Origin: Heliomarina sp018223035
GTDB lineage: Bacteria > Pseudomonadota > Alphaproteobacteria > Rhodobacterales > Rhodobacteraceae
Assembly (NCBI GenBank): GCA_018223035.1
Contig: JAAEZD010000013.1
Span: 100,234-164,233 of the forward strand
Length of the DNA stretch: 64,000 nucleotides
Direction: 5' to 3'
Shown: positions 36,317 to 44,240 of the stretch, in pieces
Position numbering within the stretch: position 1 is the first letter of the stretch
Layout of the letters: each line of letters starts with the position of its first letter
Program-made: the position numbers and the translations under genes
Notes under the pieces: generated by a model
Database searches by the model: none
Seen by the model: only the letters and a program-made list of their open reading frames with translations
Told to the model about the DNA's origin: nothing

Positions 36317-39300
36317 ATGAGAATTGAAAGACGATTTACCAAAGCCGGTCAGGACGCCTACGCGAGCCTCGATTTCATTCACGCCACTTCTGAAATTCGC
36401 AACCCGGACGGTACGACCGTCTTTCGTCAGGATGATATCGAGATTCCCGCAAGCTGGAGCCAGGTTGCCAGCGATGTCATCGCGCAGAAATACTTCCGCA
36501 AGGCCGGCGTTCCCTCGGCGCTGAAAAAGGTCAAGGAAAAGGGCGTTCCCGAATTCCTCTGGCGCTCGGTCCCCGAAGAGGGCGCGGAAATGGGCGGTGA
36601 ATCCTCCTCCAAGCAGGTATTCGACCGTCTCGCCGGAGCATGGACCTACTGGGGCTGGAAGGGGGGGTACTTTACAACCGAGGAAGACGCGCGCGCCTAT
36701 TATGACGAGATGCGCTATATGCTGGCCACGCAAAAGGCCGCGCCGAACAGCCCGCAATGGTTCAACACCGGTCTGCATTGGGCCTATGGCATCGACGGCC
36801 CCGCACAGGGCCACCATTATGTCGACCACAAGACCGGCAAGCTGACCAAATCGCAGTCCTCCTATGAACATCCGCAGCCGCATGCCTGCTTTATTCAGGG
36901 CGTGCAGGACGATCTGGTGAACGACGGCGGCATCATGGATCTTTGGGTGCGTGAAGCGCGCCTGTTCAAATACGGCTCTGGCACCGGCACCAACTTTAGC
37001 CATCTGCGTGGCGAGGGCGAAAAGCTCTCGGGCGGTGGCAAGTCCTCGGGCCTGATGGGCTTCCTGAAAATTGGCGACCGCGCAGCCGGGGCGATCAAAT
37101 CCGGTGGCACCACCCGCCGTGCGGCCAAGATGGTCATCGTCGATGCGGATCACCCGGATATCGAGGATTTCATCAACTGGAAGGTGCTCGAAGAGCAAAA
37201 GGTCGCAAGCATCGTGGCCGGCTCCAAGATGCACGAAGCCAAGCTGAACGGTATTTTTGCGGCCATCGGCACATGGGACGGGCTCGAGGAAGAAGCCTAT
37301 GATCCCAAGGTCAACAACACGCTGAAAGAGGCGATCCGCGAGGCCAAGAAAGTCGCGATCCCCGAGACGTATATCAAGCGCGTGCTGGATTATGCCAAGC
37401 AGGGCCATACCGGCATCGAATTCCCGACCTATGACACCGACTGGGATTCCGAAGCCTATAACTCTGTCTCCGGCCAGAACTCCAACAACTCGATCCGCGT
37501 GACCAACGCCTTTCTGACCGCCGTCAAGAAAGACGCCGACTGGGAGCTGATCAACCGCACCGACGGCACCGTCTCCAAGACCGTCAAGGCGCGCGATCTG
37601 TGGGAACAGGTCGGCCATGCCGCATGGGCCTGCGCCGATCCGGGCATCCAGTACCACGACACGGTCAACGAATGGCACACCTGCCCGGAAGACGGGGAGA
37701 TCCGCGGCTCGAACCCCTGTTCAGAATACATGTTCCTCGACGACACGGCCTGCAACCTTGCCTCGATGAACCTGCTGACGTTCCTCAAGGACGGCGAATT
37801 CCAGGCGGCGGATTACATGCACGCCTCGCGTCTCTGGACCTTGACGCTCGAAGTCTCGGTGATGATGGCGCAGTTTCCGTCGAAAGAGATCGCGCAGCTG
37901 TCCTACGACTTCCGCACACTGGGTCTTGGCTATGCCAATATCGGCGGTTTGCTGATGAACATGGGCCATAGCTATGACAGCGACGAAGGTCGTGCCCTTT
38001 GCGGCGCCCTGACCGCGATCATGACCGGCGTGGCCTATGCGACCTCGGCGGAAATCGCCTCGGAGCTCGGCGCCTTTGCCGGATATGAGCGCAACGCAAA
38101 CCACATGCTCCGCGTGATCCGCAACCACCGCAATGCCGCCTATGGCAAGACCACCGGCTACGAAGACCTCGCGGTCACGCCGGTCGCACTCGATCACAAG
38201 AACTGCCCCGATGCCAAGCTGCTCGAACTGGCCCACACGGTCTGGGACGAGGCGCTGGCGCTGGGTGAAAAGCACGGCTATCGCAATGCGCAGGCCACTG
38301 TGATCGCGCCCACCGGCACCATCGGCCTTGTCATGGACTGCGACACCACCGGCATCGAACCCGATTTCGCGCTGGTCAAGTTCAAGAAGCTCGCTGGCGG
38401 CGGTTATTTCAAGATCATCAACCGCTCGGTTCCGGCCGCACTTGAAAAGCTGGGCTACGGATCGGCCGAAATCGAAGAGATCATCTCTTACGCGGTTGGC
38501 CACGGCTCTATAGGCAATGCGCCCGCGATCAATCACACCTCGCTGGCCGGCCACGGTTTCGGTGAGAACGAGCTCGCCAAGGTCGAGGCCTCCCTCGCCA
38601 GTGCCTTCGACATCCGCTTTGTCTTCAACCAGTGGACGCTGGGCGAAGAGTTCTGCACCAATGTGCTCGGCATTCCGGCCGCGAAACTGAACGATCCGTC
38701 CTTCGATCTGCTGCGTCACCTGGGCTATTCCCGCAAGGACATTGAGGCTGCCAATGACCATGTCTGCGGCACCATGACCTTAGAGGGCGCACCGCACCTC
38801 AAGGAAGAGCATTACGCGATCTTCGACTGTGCCAATCCCTGCGGCAAGAAAGGCACCCGCTACCTGAGCGTCGACAGCCACATCCACATGATGGCCGCTG
38901 CGCAGTCCTTCATCTCGGGCGCGATCTCCAAGACGATCAACATGCCGAACGATGCCACCATCGAGGATTGCCAGAAAGCCTACGAACTGTCCTGGTCGCT
39001 TGGCGTCAAAGCTAACGCGCTCTACCGCGACGGCTCGAAACTGTCCCAGCCGCTCGCCTCGGCGCTGGTCGAAGACGATGAAGATGCGGCCGAAGTGCTC
39101 GAATCCGGCTCGCAGCAGGAAAAAGCTGCCGTGCTGGCCGAAAAGATCGTCGAAAAGGTCGTGGTCAAGGAAATCATCCGTTCGCACCGCGAAAAGATGC
39201 CCCAGCGCCGCAAAGGCTATACGCAAAAAGCAGTGGTCGGCGGGCACAAGGTCTACCTGCGCACCGGCGAATACGAAGACGGCAACCTTGGCGAGATCTT

Positions 39301-39979
39301 CATCGACATGCACAAGGAAGGCGCTGGCTTCCGCGCGATGATGAACAACTTTGCCATCGCCGTATCGGTCGGCCTGCAATACGGGGTGCCGCTCGAGGAA
39401 TTCGTCGACGCCTTCACCTTTACGAAATTCGAACCCGCCGGGATGGTGCAAGGCAACGACAGCATCAAGAACGCGACCTCGATCCTTGATTACGTGTTCC
39501 GCGAACTGGCCGTGTCTTACCTCGACCGGACCGATCTGGCCCATGTGAAACCGCAGGGCGCTTCTTTTGACGATGTGGGGCGCGGCGAGGAAGAAGGCGT
39601 GTCGAACATCTCGGAGATGAGCGAGAACGCCGCCAGCCGCTCGCTGGAAGTGCTGAAACAGATCAGCTCCACCGGCTATCTGCGTAAGCGTCTGCCGCAG
39701 GAACTAGTCGTGCTGAACGGCGGCCAGATGCCCGGCGCGCTGGCGGGCTTTGCAGAACCGTCAGCACCGATGGCGGCAATGACCTCGGATACCACCACAA
39801 TTGCAACATCGACCACCACCGCCGTCGCCAGCGGCACCGTGCCGATGGACGCGCGGGTCAAAGCCAAGATGCAGGGCTACGAGGGCGACCCCTGTGGCGA
39901 ATGCGGCAACTACACGCTGGTGCGCAACGGCACCTGCATGAAATGCAACACCTGCGGCGGGACGTCGGGGTGTAGCTGA
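36317..39979 (+). CDS. nrdJ: Vitamin B12-dependent (class II) ribonucleotide reductase
   Basis: This 1220-residue enzyme reduces ribonucleotides to deoxyribonucleotides with adenosylcobalamin as radical source, so it works with or without oxygen. Family features are APNSPQWFNTGLHWAYG, the first redox cysteine in PHACFIQGVQDD, the NPCSEYMFLDD catalytic block (Asn, Cys, Glu), and a C-terminal cysteine-rich tail (CGECGNYTLVRNGTCMKCNTC) that passes electrons and resembles a zinc ribbon. Length is typical of the long NrdJ form with no intein. GAGG precedes the ATG. A small ORF overlaps its stop by one base. Confidence 0.97.
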   Translation: MRIERRFTKAGQDAYASLDFIHATSEIRNPDGTTVFRQDDIEIPASWSQVASDVIAQKYFRKAGVPSALKKVKEKGVPEFLWRSVPEEGAEMGGESSSKQVFDRLAGAWTYWGWKGGYFTTEEDARAYYDEMRYMLATQKAAPNSPQWFNTGLHWAYGIDGPAQGHHYVDHKTGKLTKSQSSYEHPQPHACFIQGVQDDLVNDGGIMDLWVREARLFKYGSGTGTNFSHLRGEGEKLSGGGKSSGLMGFLKIGDRAAGAIKSGGTTRRAAKMVIVDADHPDIEDFINWKVLEEQKVASIVAGSKMHEAKLNGIFAAIGTWDGLEEEAYDPKVNNTLKEAIREAKKVAIPETYIKRVLDYAKQGHTGIEFPTYDTDWDSEAYNSVSGQNSNNSIRVTNAFLTAVKKDADWELINRTDGTVSKTVKARDLWEQVGHAAWACADPGIQYHDTVNEWHTCPEDGEIRGSNPCSEYMFLDDTACNLASMNLLTFLKDGEFQAADYMHASRLWTLTLEVSVMMAQFPSKEIAQLSYDFRTLGLGYANIGGLLMNMGHSYDSDEGRALCGALTAIMTGVAYATSAEIASELGAFAGYERNANHMLRVIRNHRNAAYGKTTGYEDLAVTPVALDHKNCPDAKLLELAHTVWDEALALGEKHGYRNAQATVIAPTGTIGLVMDCDTTGIEPDFALVKFKKLAGGGYFKIINRSVPAALEKLGYGSAEIEEIISYAVGHGSIGNAPAINHTSLAGHGFGENELAKVEASLASAFDIRFVFNQWTLGEEFCTNVLGIPAAKLNDPSFDLLRHLGYSRKDIEAANDHVCGTMTLEGAPHLKEEHYAIFDCANPCGKKGTRYLSVDSHIHMMAAAQSFISGAISKTINMPNDATIEDCQKAYELSWSLGVKANALYRDGSKLSQPLASALVEDDEDAAEVLESGSQQEKAAVLAEKIVEKVVVKEIIRSHREKMPQRRKGYTQKAVVGGHKVYLRTGEYEDGNLGEIFIDMHKEGAGFRAMMNNFAIAVSVGLQYGVPLEEFVDAFTFTKFEPAGMVQGNDSIKNATSILDYVFRELAVSYLDRTDLAHVKPQGASFDDVGRGEEEGVSNISEMSENAASRSLEVLKQISSTGYLRKRLPQELVVLNGGQMPGALAGFAEPSAPMAAMTSDTTTIATSTTTAVASGTVPMDARVKAKMQGYEGDPCGECGNYTLVRNGTCMKCNTCGGTSGCS

Positions 39980-40236
39980 TGGCCGAAGATGCTTTCGAAG
40001 GCAGGTGCTATTTTATTGAAGATAACGGGAGGCGCTCAGAACTTTTCGACGTCTCATTGGACAAGAGCGGTTGGGGCATCATCCGAGTTCCCCTCCATCT
40101 CCAGTCAAAGTTCACTGCGGATAAAGTAACTAGGCTTTCTGTTGATGGAGGACTACTTTTAAAGGTTTTGGTTAAGCATGTTTTTGAAGTGGGCGGTGAA
40201 CTATCGGTCGAAATCCAGCGTAGCTCTGCGCGCTAA
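39979..40236 (+). CDS. Hypothetical 85-residue protein coupled to nrdJ
   Basis: The ATG shares its A with the last base of the nrdJ stop codon (TGATG), so translation is probably coupled. The product is a small soluble protein with alternating strands (GRCYFIEDNGRRSELFDVSLD). No family is recognised. Its base composition is clearly lower in GC than nrdJ, which suggests a separate origin. A cofactor or regulator role for the reductase is a guess from position only. Confidence 0.6.
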   Translation: MAEDAFEGRCYFIEDNGRRSELFDVSLDKSGWGIIRVPLHLQSKFTADKVTRLSVDGGLLLKVLVKHVFEVGGELSVEIQRSSAR

Positions 40237-40311
40237 CTTGCAAGATTCCAAAGCATTTCGAAGCTGTCCTACTCGAAAGCAATTACGAAACCGCGCCCCA
40301 ACAGGCGCGCA

Positions 40312-40578
40312 GGGGTCGCGGGCTGCCACTCGCTGACCGGACCCCGACGAAACCACCGAAGCGGCCTTTGCAGAGGGCAGCTTCAGCTCACGGACGGGCC
40401 TCACTTCTGGCCCGACGACATAGGGTGGGGGCGGACTATTGTCCTTGCCCACCTTTCCACGGGGCGGGTGCGCTCGCCCCTGACGACGTTCAGGCCGCAG
40501 GCAAAAAACACCGGGCGGTAAACTAGATGAGCCTGAACGGCGAAACTTATACGGAGCGCTTCGGCGCTCCGTTTTTTT
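40312..40578 (+). ncRNA. Candidate structured RNA between nrdJ operon and DUF1428 gene
   Basis: The 402-bp gap has no convincing ORF but many strong helices in one orientation: GGGGTC/GACCCC (40,312-40,317 with 40,340-40,345) and, as a competing fold, GCTGCC/GGCAGC (40,322-40,327 with 40,376-40,381); CGGGCC/GGCCCG (40,395-40,400 with 40,409-40,414); GGGGCG/CGCCCC (40,461-40,466 with 40,475-40,480); CGTTCAGGC/GCCTGAACG (40,487-40,495 with 40,531-40,539). It ends in a perfect terminator. It may be an independent small RNA or a structured 3' UTR. It does not match RNase P, tmRNA, SRP or 6S RNA motifs that I know. Confidence 0.4.
40551..40578 (+). terminator. Strong rho-independent terminator
   Basis: ACGGAGCGC and GCGCTCCGT form a perfect 9-bp stem closed by the stable tetraloop TTCG, followed by TTTTTT. 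It ends transcription in the plus direction, either from the nrdJ operon or from the candidate RNA. No T run follows on the minus strand, so it does not serve the DUF1428 gene. Confidence 0.92.
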
Positions 40579-40638
40579 CTTGTGTGTGTACGAGCAGGAG
40601 GTTGTTCGGTTATGCGGACGAAGCCGACGTTGCCTACA

Positions 40639-41046
40639 TCAACTGATGTCGAGCTCGACGGTGAAACCACCGGCGATGAGTTTGCCCCCATCGAAGATTG
40701 GCTCTTCCGTCATTGTGGCTTGGATGCGCGGGTCTGAGACGACAGCCTCGATTCCGCGATCGCGAGCCTCGCGGTCTGGCCATTCGGTGATCGAAACGAC
40801 GACTGTCTCACCATCGGCTGCACCTGCAAGTTTTCGAAATTTTGGAAGGTTTTGATTGGCATATGTTGCCATAGCGTCTTTTGCATGGAAGTTTTCATCA
40901 GCGCTGGCTTCGGCATCCTGCCAGAAATCTGTAACGCGCGATGCTCCAAACTCGCGATAGATTTTCGCCATCCGTTCGGCGAAGCGAAGATAGGCTTCCT
41001 TCCTATCGGCAGCTACGGGAACGATCGTGATGTCGCAAAATGGCAT
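40639..41046 (-). CDS. DUF1428 family protein
   Basis: This protein of about 135 residues has the DUF1428 pattern: an N-terminal beta strand (CDITIVPVAADRKEAYLRFAE), a GASRVTDFWQDAE block, VVVSITEWPDREARDRG and a C-terminal IFDGGKLIAGGF. Family members are small dimeric alpha-beta barrel proteins of unknown function. I prefer the ATG at 41,046 to the GTG two codons earlier. The gene faces the nrdJ-region terminator. Confidence 0.8.
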   Translation of the reverse strand: MPFCDITIVPVAADRKEAYLRFAERMAKIYREFGASRVTDFWQDAEASADENFHAKDAMATYANQNLPKFRKLAGAADGETVVVSITEWPDREARDRGIEAVVSDPRIQATMTEEPIFDGGKLIAGGFTVELDIS

Positions 41047-41192
41047 GGTCACAGTCCAGATATCTCAACCCACTGTCCGCTATCGCTGCCATCCAGACAA
41101 GGCGTTCTAAAGGGCTCTAAGCTGCCATTCCCAACCTCTGTCTGACATGCGAATAGGGCACCCTTTTTCCATGCCGCTTTGATCATCCAAAG

Positions 41193-42383
41193 TCACGCGC
41201 GCCTGCTTTCTCGCCCCGAGATCGCGGCGGCGAAATCGCAGAGCCGCTTCAGCGCCTGTTCGAACTCTGCATCGGCGATGGTCATGGCGACGCGGATATG
41301 ACCGGCGGCGGCGCTGCCAAAGCTTTCGCCCGGCATCACGGCAATGCGTTCTTCTTCCAGCAGAGCATAGGCAAAGGCCTCGCCGCTCATCCCGGTGCTG
41401 CGGATATCCAGCATCAGGTACATCGCGCCATCAGAGGGTAGCAGACCAACAACCTGCTGATTGCCAAGAACTTTCTGCGCCAACAGGCGGCGACGACGGA
41501 AGGGGGCTGCGATCTGCTCCTCGAATTCCTTTCCTGCGTTCAGCGCGAAAAGGGCGGCATCCTGAACGAAACCGGCAACGCCATAGGTGGTGGTAACCGC
41601 CAGATCCGCCAGCGCGGCAATCGCCTCTTCGGGGCCCACGATCCAGCCGCAGCGCGACCCGGTCATCGCGTGGCTTTTCGACATGGAGCCGATGACCAGC
41701 GTGCGCTCAGCCATGCCGGGCAGGGCGCGCGGCGAGATATGGTCGCCTTTCCAGACCTGCGTGTCGTAAACTTCGTCCGAGATCAGCCAGAGATCCTGTT
41801 CGCGGCAGACCCCGGCGATGCCCCCCAGCGTGTCGCGGTCATAGACTACGCCGGTCGGGTTGTTCGGTGAATTGATCAGAAGCGAGACCGCGCCTGTCGC
41901 CAGCTGTGCAAGCTCTTCCGCCTGCGGCAGAAATGCGTCCCTTGCATGGGTGCGCAGCGGGCGCGCAATCGCACCGGCAGCGCGGATCGTGCCGGGATAG
42001 GTCGCGTAATAGGGATCGACGAAAAGAGCCACATCTCCGGGATTGCAGACCGCGTTATGGGCCATGAACAGCCCCGCCTGACCGCCCGGCGTGATCAGCA
42101 CGTTTTCGCGCCGCGTCGGCACGCCGGTTCTCTCGCTTAGCCGCGCCGCGACCGCGTCGCGCAAGGAGGGGATGCCGGGAACCGAGGCATAGCCTGTATG
42201 ACCGCCGGTTGCCGAGGCGTTCATTGCGGCAAGGATCGTCGGGTCGGTGCGGATGTCATGCTCGCCGATGGTCAGCTGGGTCACCGCGATCCCGTCCGCG
42301 ATCATGCGCTTGGCGCGGTCGAACACCTCCCACCCGTCGGAACCGCCTTCGTTGATATGGGTGATCCGATGCGACAGTTTCAT
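41193..42383 (-). CDS. Pyridoxal-phosphate aminotransferase, class I/II
   Basis: This 396-residue fold-type I aminotransferase has the PLP-binding GGQAGLFMAH and SPNNPTGVVYD blocks, SDEVYDTQVW, the PLP lysine in SMSKSHAMTGSRCGW, and the substrate arginine region GHIRVAMTI. It resembles aspartate/aromatic aminotransferases, but the substrate cannot be fixed. The ATG at 42,383 has GGAGT upstream; the frame open further upstream is not used. It is divergent from cysS across 284 bp that include the cysteine-rich leader ORF. Confidence 0.9.
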   Translation of the reverse strand: MKLSHRITHINEGGSDGWEVFDRAKRMIADGIAVTQLTIGEHDIRTDPTILAAMNASATGGHTGYASVPGIPSLRDAVAARLSERTGVPTRRENVLITPGGQAGLFMAHNAVCNPGDVALFVDPYYATYPGTIRAAGAIARPLRTHARDAFLPQAEELAQLATGAVSLLINSPNNPTGVVYDRDTLGGIAGVCREQDLWLISDEVYDTQVWKGDHISPRALPGMAERTLVIGSMSKSHAMTGSRCGWIVGPEEAIAALADLAVTTTYGVAGFVQDAALFALNAGKEFEEQIAAPFRRRRLLAQKVLGNQQVVGLLPSDGAMYLMLDIRSTGMSGEAFAYALLEEERIAVMPGESFGSAAAGHIRVAMTIADAEFEQALKRLCDFAAAISGRESRRA

Positions 42384-42508
42384 AAGCAGACTCCGTAATG
42401 TATTCGCGCCGTTTGGGGCAGAGCCGGGCCGGATTGTCAATCGTAGTCCGGGCATATCCACGTTGCATGGCTCTTGATCCCGTCACGTGAGCCGGGTATT
42501 AAACCGCC

Positions 42509-42553
42509 ATGAACCGGAATTGCATCATTATCTGCTGCATTATTACCTGCTGA
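42509..42553 (+). CDS. Cysteine-rich leader peptide upstream of cysS
   Basis: A 14-codon frame reads MNRNCIIICCIITC then TGA, with four TGC cysteine codons, two of them adjacent, and the last directly before the stop. It lies 114 bp before the cysteinyl-tRNA synthetase start on the same strand. Leader peptides rich in the codon for the regulated amino acid are the hallmark of transcription attenuation, and cysteine-run ORFs control cysteine genes in mycobacteria. The ribosome binding site is poor (no clear AGGAG), so translation is not assured. Cysteine is normally about 1% of residues, so the clustering is unlikely to be chance. Confidence 0.55.
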   Translation: MNRNCIIICCIITC

Positions 42554-42575
42554 TACTTTGCGGGCCGGTTTTCTT
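42512..42575 (+). promoter_or_regulatory. Candidate attenuator fold around the cysS leader ORF
   Basis: AACCGG (42,512-42,517) inside the leader ORF can pair with CCGGTT (42,565-42,570), which is followed by the pyrimidine-rich TTTTCTTCGTTT. Just upstream AAACCGCC (42,501-42,508) can also pair with the same GGCCGGTTT segment, apart from a one-base bulge, giving two mutually exclusive folds. A ribosome paused on the cysteine codons would cover one of the two. The stems are short, so this is a model rather than a clear terminator. Confidence 0.3.
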
Positions 42576-42667
42576 CGTTTACATCCCTGAACCAAGTTGC
42601 CATGCCCGCGCCGGAGGCACTGTGCCCGTTTGGCATTATGTCTCACCCTACGTGAGGACGCGACGAG

Positions 42668-44107
42668 ATGACAAAGATCAGGCTGCACAACACCAAGACG
42701 CGCGCGAAAGAGGATTTCACGCCGATCGATCCCGACAATGTGCGGATGTATGTCTGCGGCCCGACGGTGTATGACCGCGCACATCTTGGCAATGCGCGGC
42801 CCGTCGTCGTGTTCGATGTTCTGAACCGGCTTCTGCGCCATCTCTACGGCGCGGAACATGTGACCTACGTGCGCAATTTCACTGACGTCGACGACAAGAT
42901 CAACGCCCGCGCCGCCGAAAGCGGGCGCGACATTGCCGAGATCACCGCCGAGACCACGCAATGGTTCCTTGAAGACATGGCGGCGCTTGGCGCACTGGAA
43001 CCGGACCATATGCCGCGCGCCACCCAGTACATTCCGCAGATGGTGGCGATGATCGAAGAATTGACCGCCAAGGGCCACGCCTATGAGGCGGAAGGCCACG
43101 TGCTGTTCGCTGTCGACAGTTGGAAAGAGAAATACGGCCAGCTGTCCGGTCGCAGCGTGGATGACATGATCGCCGGTGCAAGGGTCGAGGTCGCGCCCTA
43201 CAAGAAGAACCCGATGGATTTCGTGCTGTGGAAGCCGTCAGATGCAAATTTGCCGGGTTGGGACAGCCCCTGGGGCCGGGGGCGTCCGGGCTGGCATATC
43301 GAATGCTCGGCTATGGCCGATGATTTGCTTTGGTCGCGTCCAGCTTCGAGCGGCGAATTGTCTAAAGCCGGCCTCGAAAAACCGCATGTTTTTGACATTC
43401 ATGGGGGCGGAAACGATCTGATGTTTCCGCATCATGAAAACGAAATCGCTCAAAGTTGCTGTGCCAATGATTCCGAGCAGATGGCGCAGATATGGCTGCA
43501 TAACGAGATGCTCCAGGTCGAAGGCAAAAAGATGTCCAAATCACTGGGCAATTTCTTCACCGTGCGCGATCTGCTGGATCAGGGCATCCCGGGTGAGGTG
43601 ATCCGTTTCGTGTTTCTGAGCACGCACTATCGCAAGCCGATGGACTGGACCGAGGCCAAGGCCGTGGAAGCAAAAGAGACGCTGAAAAAATGGTATCGCC
43701 AGATTGGTCTTGCAGAAGATGGAAACGGTGAGGCTCATCCGCAAGTCGTGACCGAGTTGTGCAACGATTTGAACACGCACGGTGCTTTGCAGGAGTGCCA
43801 TGTTTTGTCGAGCGCCGGTGACGTTACCACGTTGCGGGCAAGCATGTCATTGCTTGGTTTCCTAGAAGGCGGCGTCCCCGAATGGGCAAAGGTGCCGGGA
43901 TTTACCGACGCTGAAACTGGCTTGATAAGAGATTTGCTGGTTAAGCGAGATAAAGCGAGATCGCAAAAGGACTTTGAAAAGGCGGACAAAATCCGGGATG
44001 GTCTTGCACGGGCAGGCGTCGTTGTAAGAGATAAGGCCGGAGAGTCCGAGTTTGAGAAAGCTGATCACTTTGATGTCAATCTTCTCGACGCGTTGTGGGA
44101 GGAATAA
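42668..44107 (+). CDS. cysS: Cysteinyl-tRNA synthetase
   Basis: This 479-residue class I synthetase charges tRNA-Cys. The HIGH signature region is MYVCGPTVYDRAHLGNARP, with the first zinc cysteine, GWHIECSAMADD has the second, and FPHHENEIAQS supplies the histidine and glutamate ligands. The KMSKS loop is GKKMSKSLGNFF. GAGG precedes the ATG. Base composition shifts inside the gene: about 43,320-43,500 and 43,690-44,107 are less GC-rich than the rest, as if the gene were a mosaic. A short cysteine-rich ORF lies upstream. Confidence 0.97.
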   Translation: MTKIRLHNTKTRAKEDFTPIDPDNVRMYVCGPTVYDRAHLGNARPVVVFDVLNRLLRHLYGAEHVTYVRNFTDVDDKINARAAESGRDIAEITAETTQWFLEDMAALGALEPDHMPRATQYIPQMVAMIEELTAKGHAYEAEGHVLFAVDSWKEKYGQLSGRSVDDMIAGARVEVAPYKKNPMDFVLWKPSDANLPGWDSPWGRGRPGWHIECSAMADDLLWSRPASSGELSKAGLEKPHVFDIHGGGNDLMFPHHENEIAQSCCANDSEQMAQIWLHNEMLQVEGKKMSKSLGNFFTVRDLLDQGIPGEVIRFVFLSTHYRKPMDWTEAKAVEAKETLKKWYRQIGLAEDGNGEAHPQVVTELCNDLNTHGALQECHVLSSAGDVTTLRASMSLLGFLEGGVPEWAKVPGFTDAETGLIRDLLVKRDKARSQKDFEKADKIRDGLARAGVVVRDKAGESEFEKADHFDVNLLDALWEE

Positions 44108-44140
44108 TCATGGAGGTTCTGTATCTGGCGAAAGGTTGCT

Positions 44141-44212
44141 GGGGGGCTGTCTGCCCCCCGTCCCGGACGTGGTCCGGGACTCCCCCCGAGGATATTTTTG
44201 ACCCAAAGAAGC
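44141..44212 (+). repeat. Intergenic double-hairpin element with GGATATTTTT motif
   Basis: GGGGGGC/GCCCCCC (44,141-44,147 with 44,153-44,159) is followed by GTCCCGGAC/GTCCGGGAC (44,160-44,168 with 44,172-44,180) and then TCCCCCCGAGGATATTTTTG ACCCAAAGAAG. This composite of GC-rich hairpins plus a GGATATTT...AAGAAG tail resembles an intergenic element frequent in Rhodobacterales genomes. Only one copy is seen in this window. It sits between cysS and cimA, and the first hairpins could also weaken read-through. Confidence 0.6.
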
Positions 44213-44240
44213 ATGGGGTTTCTGATGGGAGAGCGGCGCT

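Noticed and set aside
36098..37678. 526-codon open frame antisense to nrdJ
   Set aside because: It lies over a gene with clear catalytic motifs, and its translation has no family likeness. Long antisense frames arise from GC-rich codon use. The same holds for 2,807-4,102, 6,509-8,128, 10,322-11,812 and 13,992-15,374.
40237..40578. RNase P RNA, tmRNA, SRP RNA or 6S RNA
   Set aside because: None of the conserved core motifs of these RNAs (for example the GAAAGTCCGGGC-type or tag-coding motifs) is present.
42487..42774. 95-codon frame overlapping the start of cysS
   Set aside because: It starts at a GTG without a ribosome binding site, overlaps the conserved cysS N-terminus in another frame and has no family likeness.
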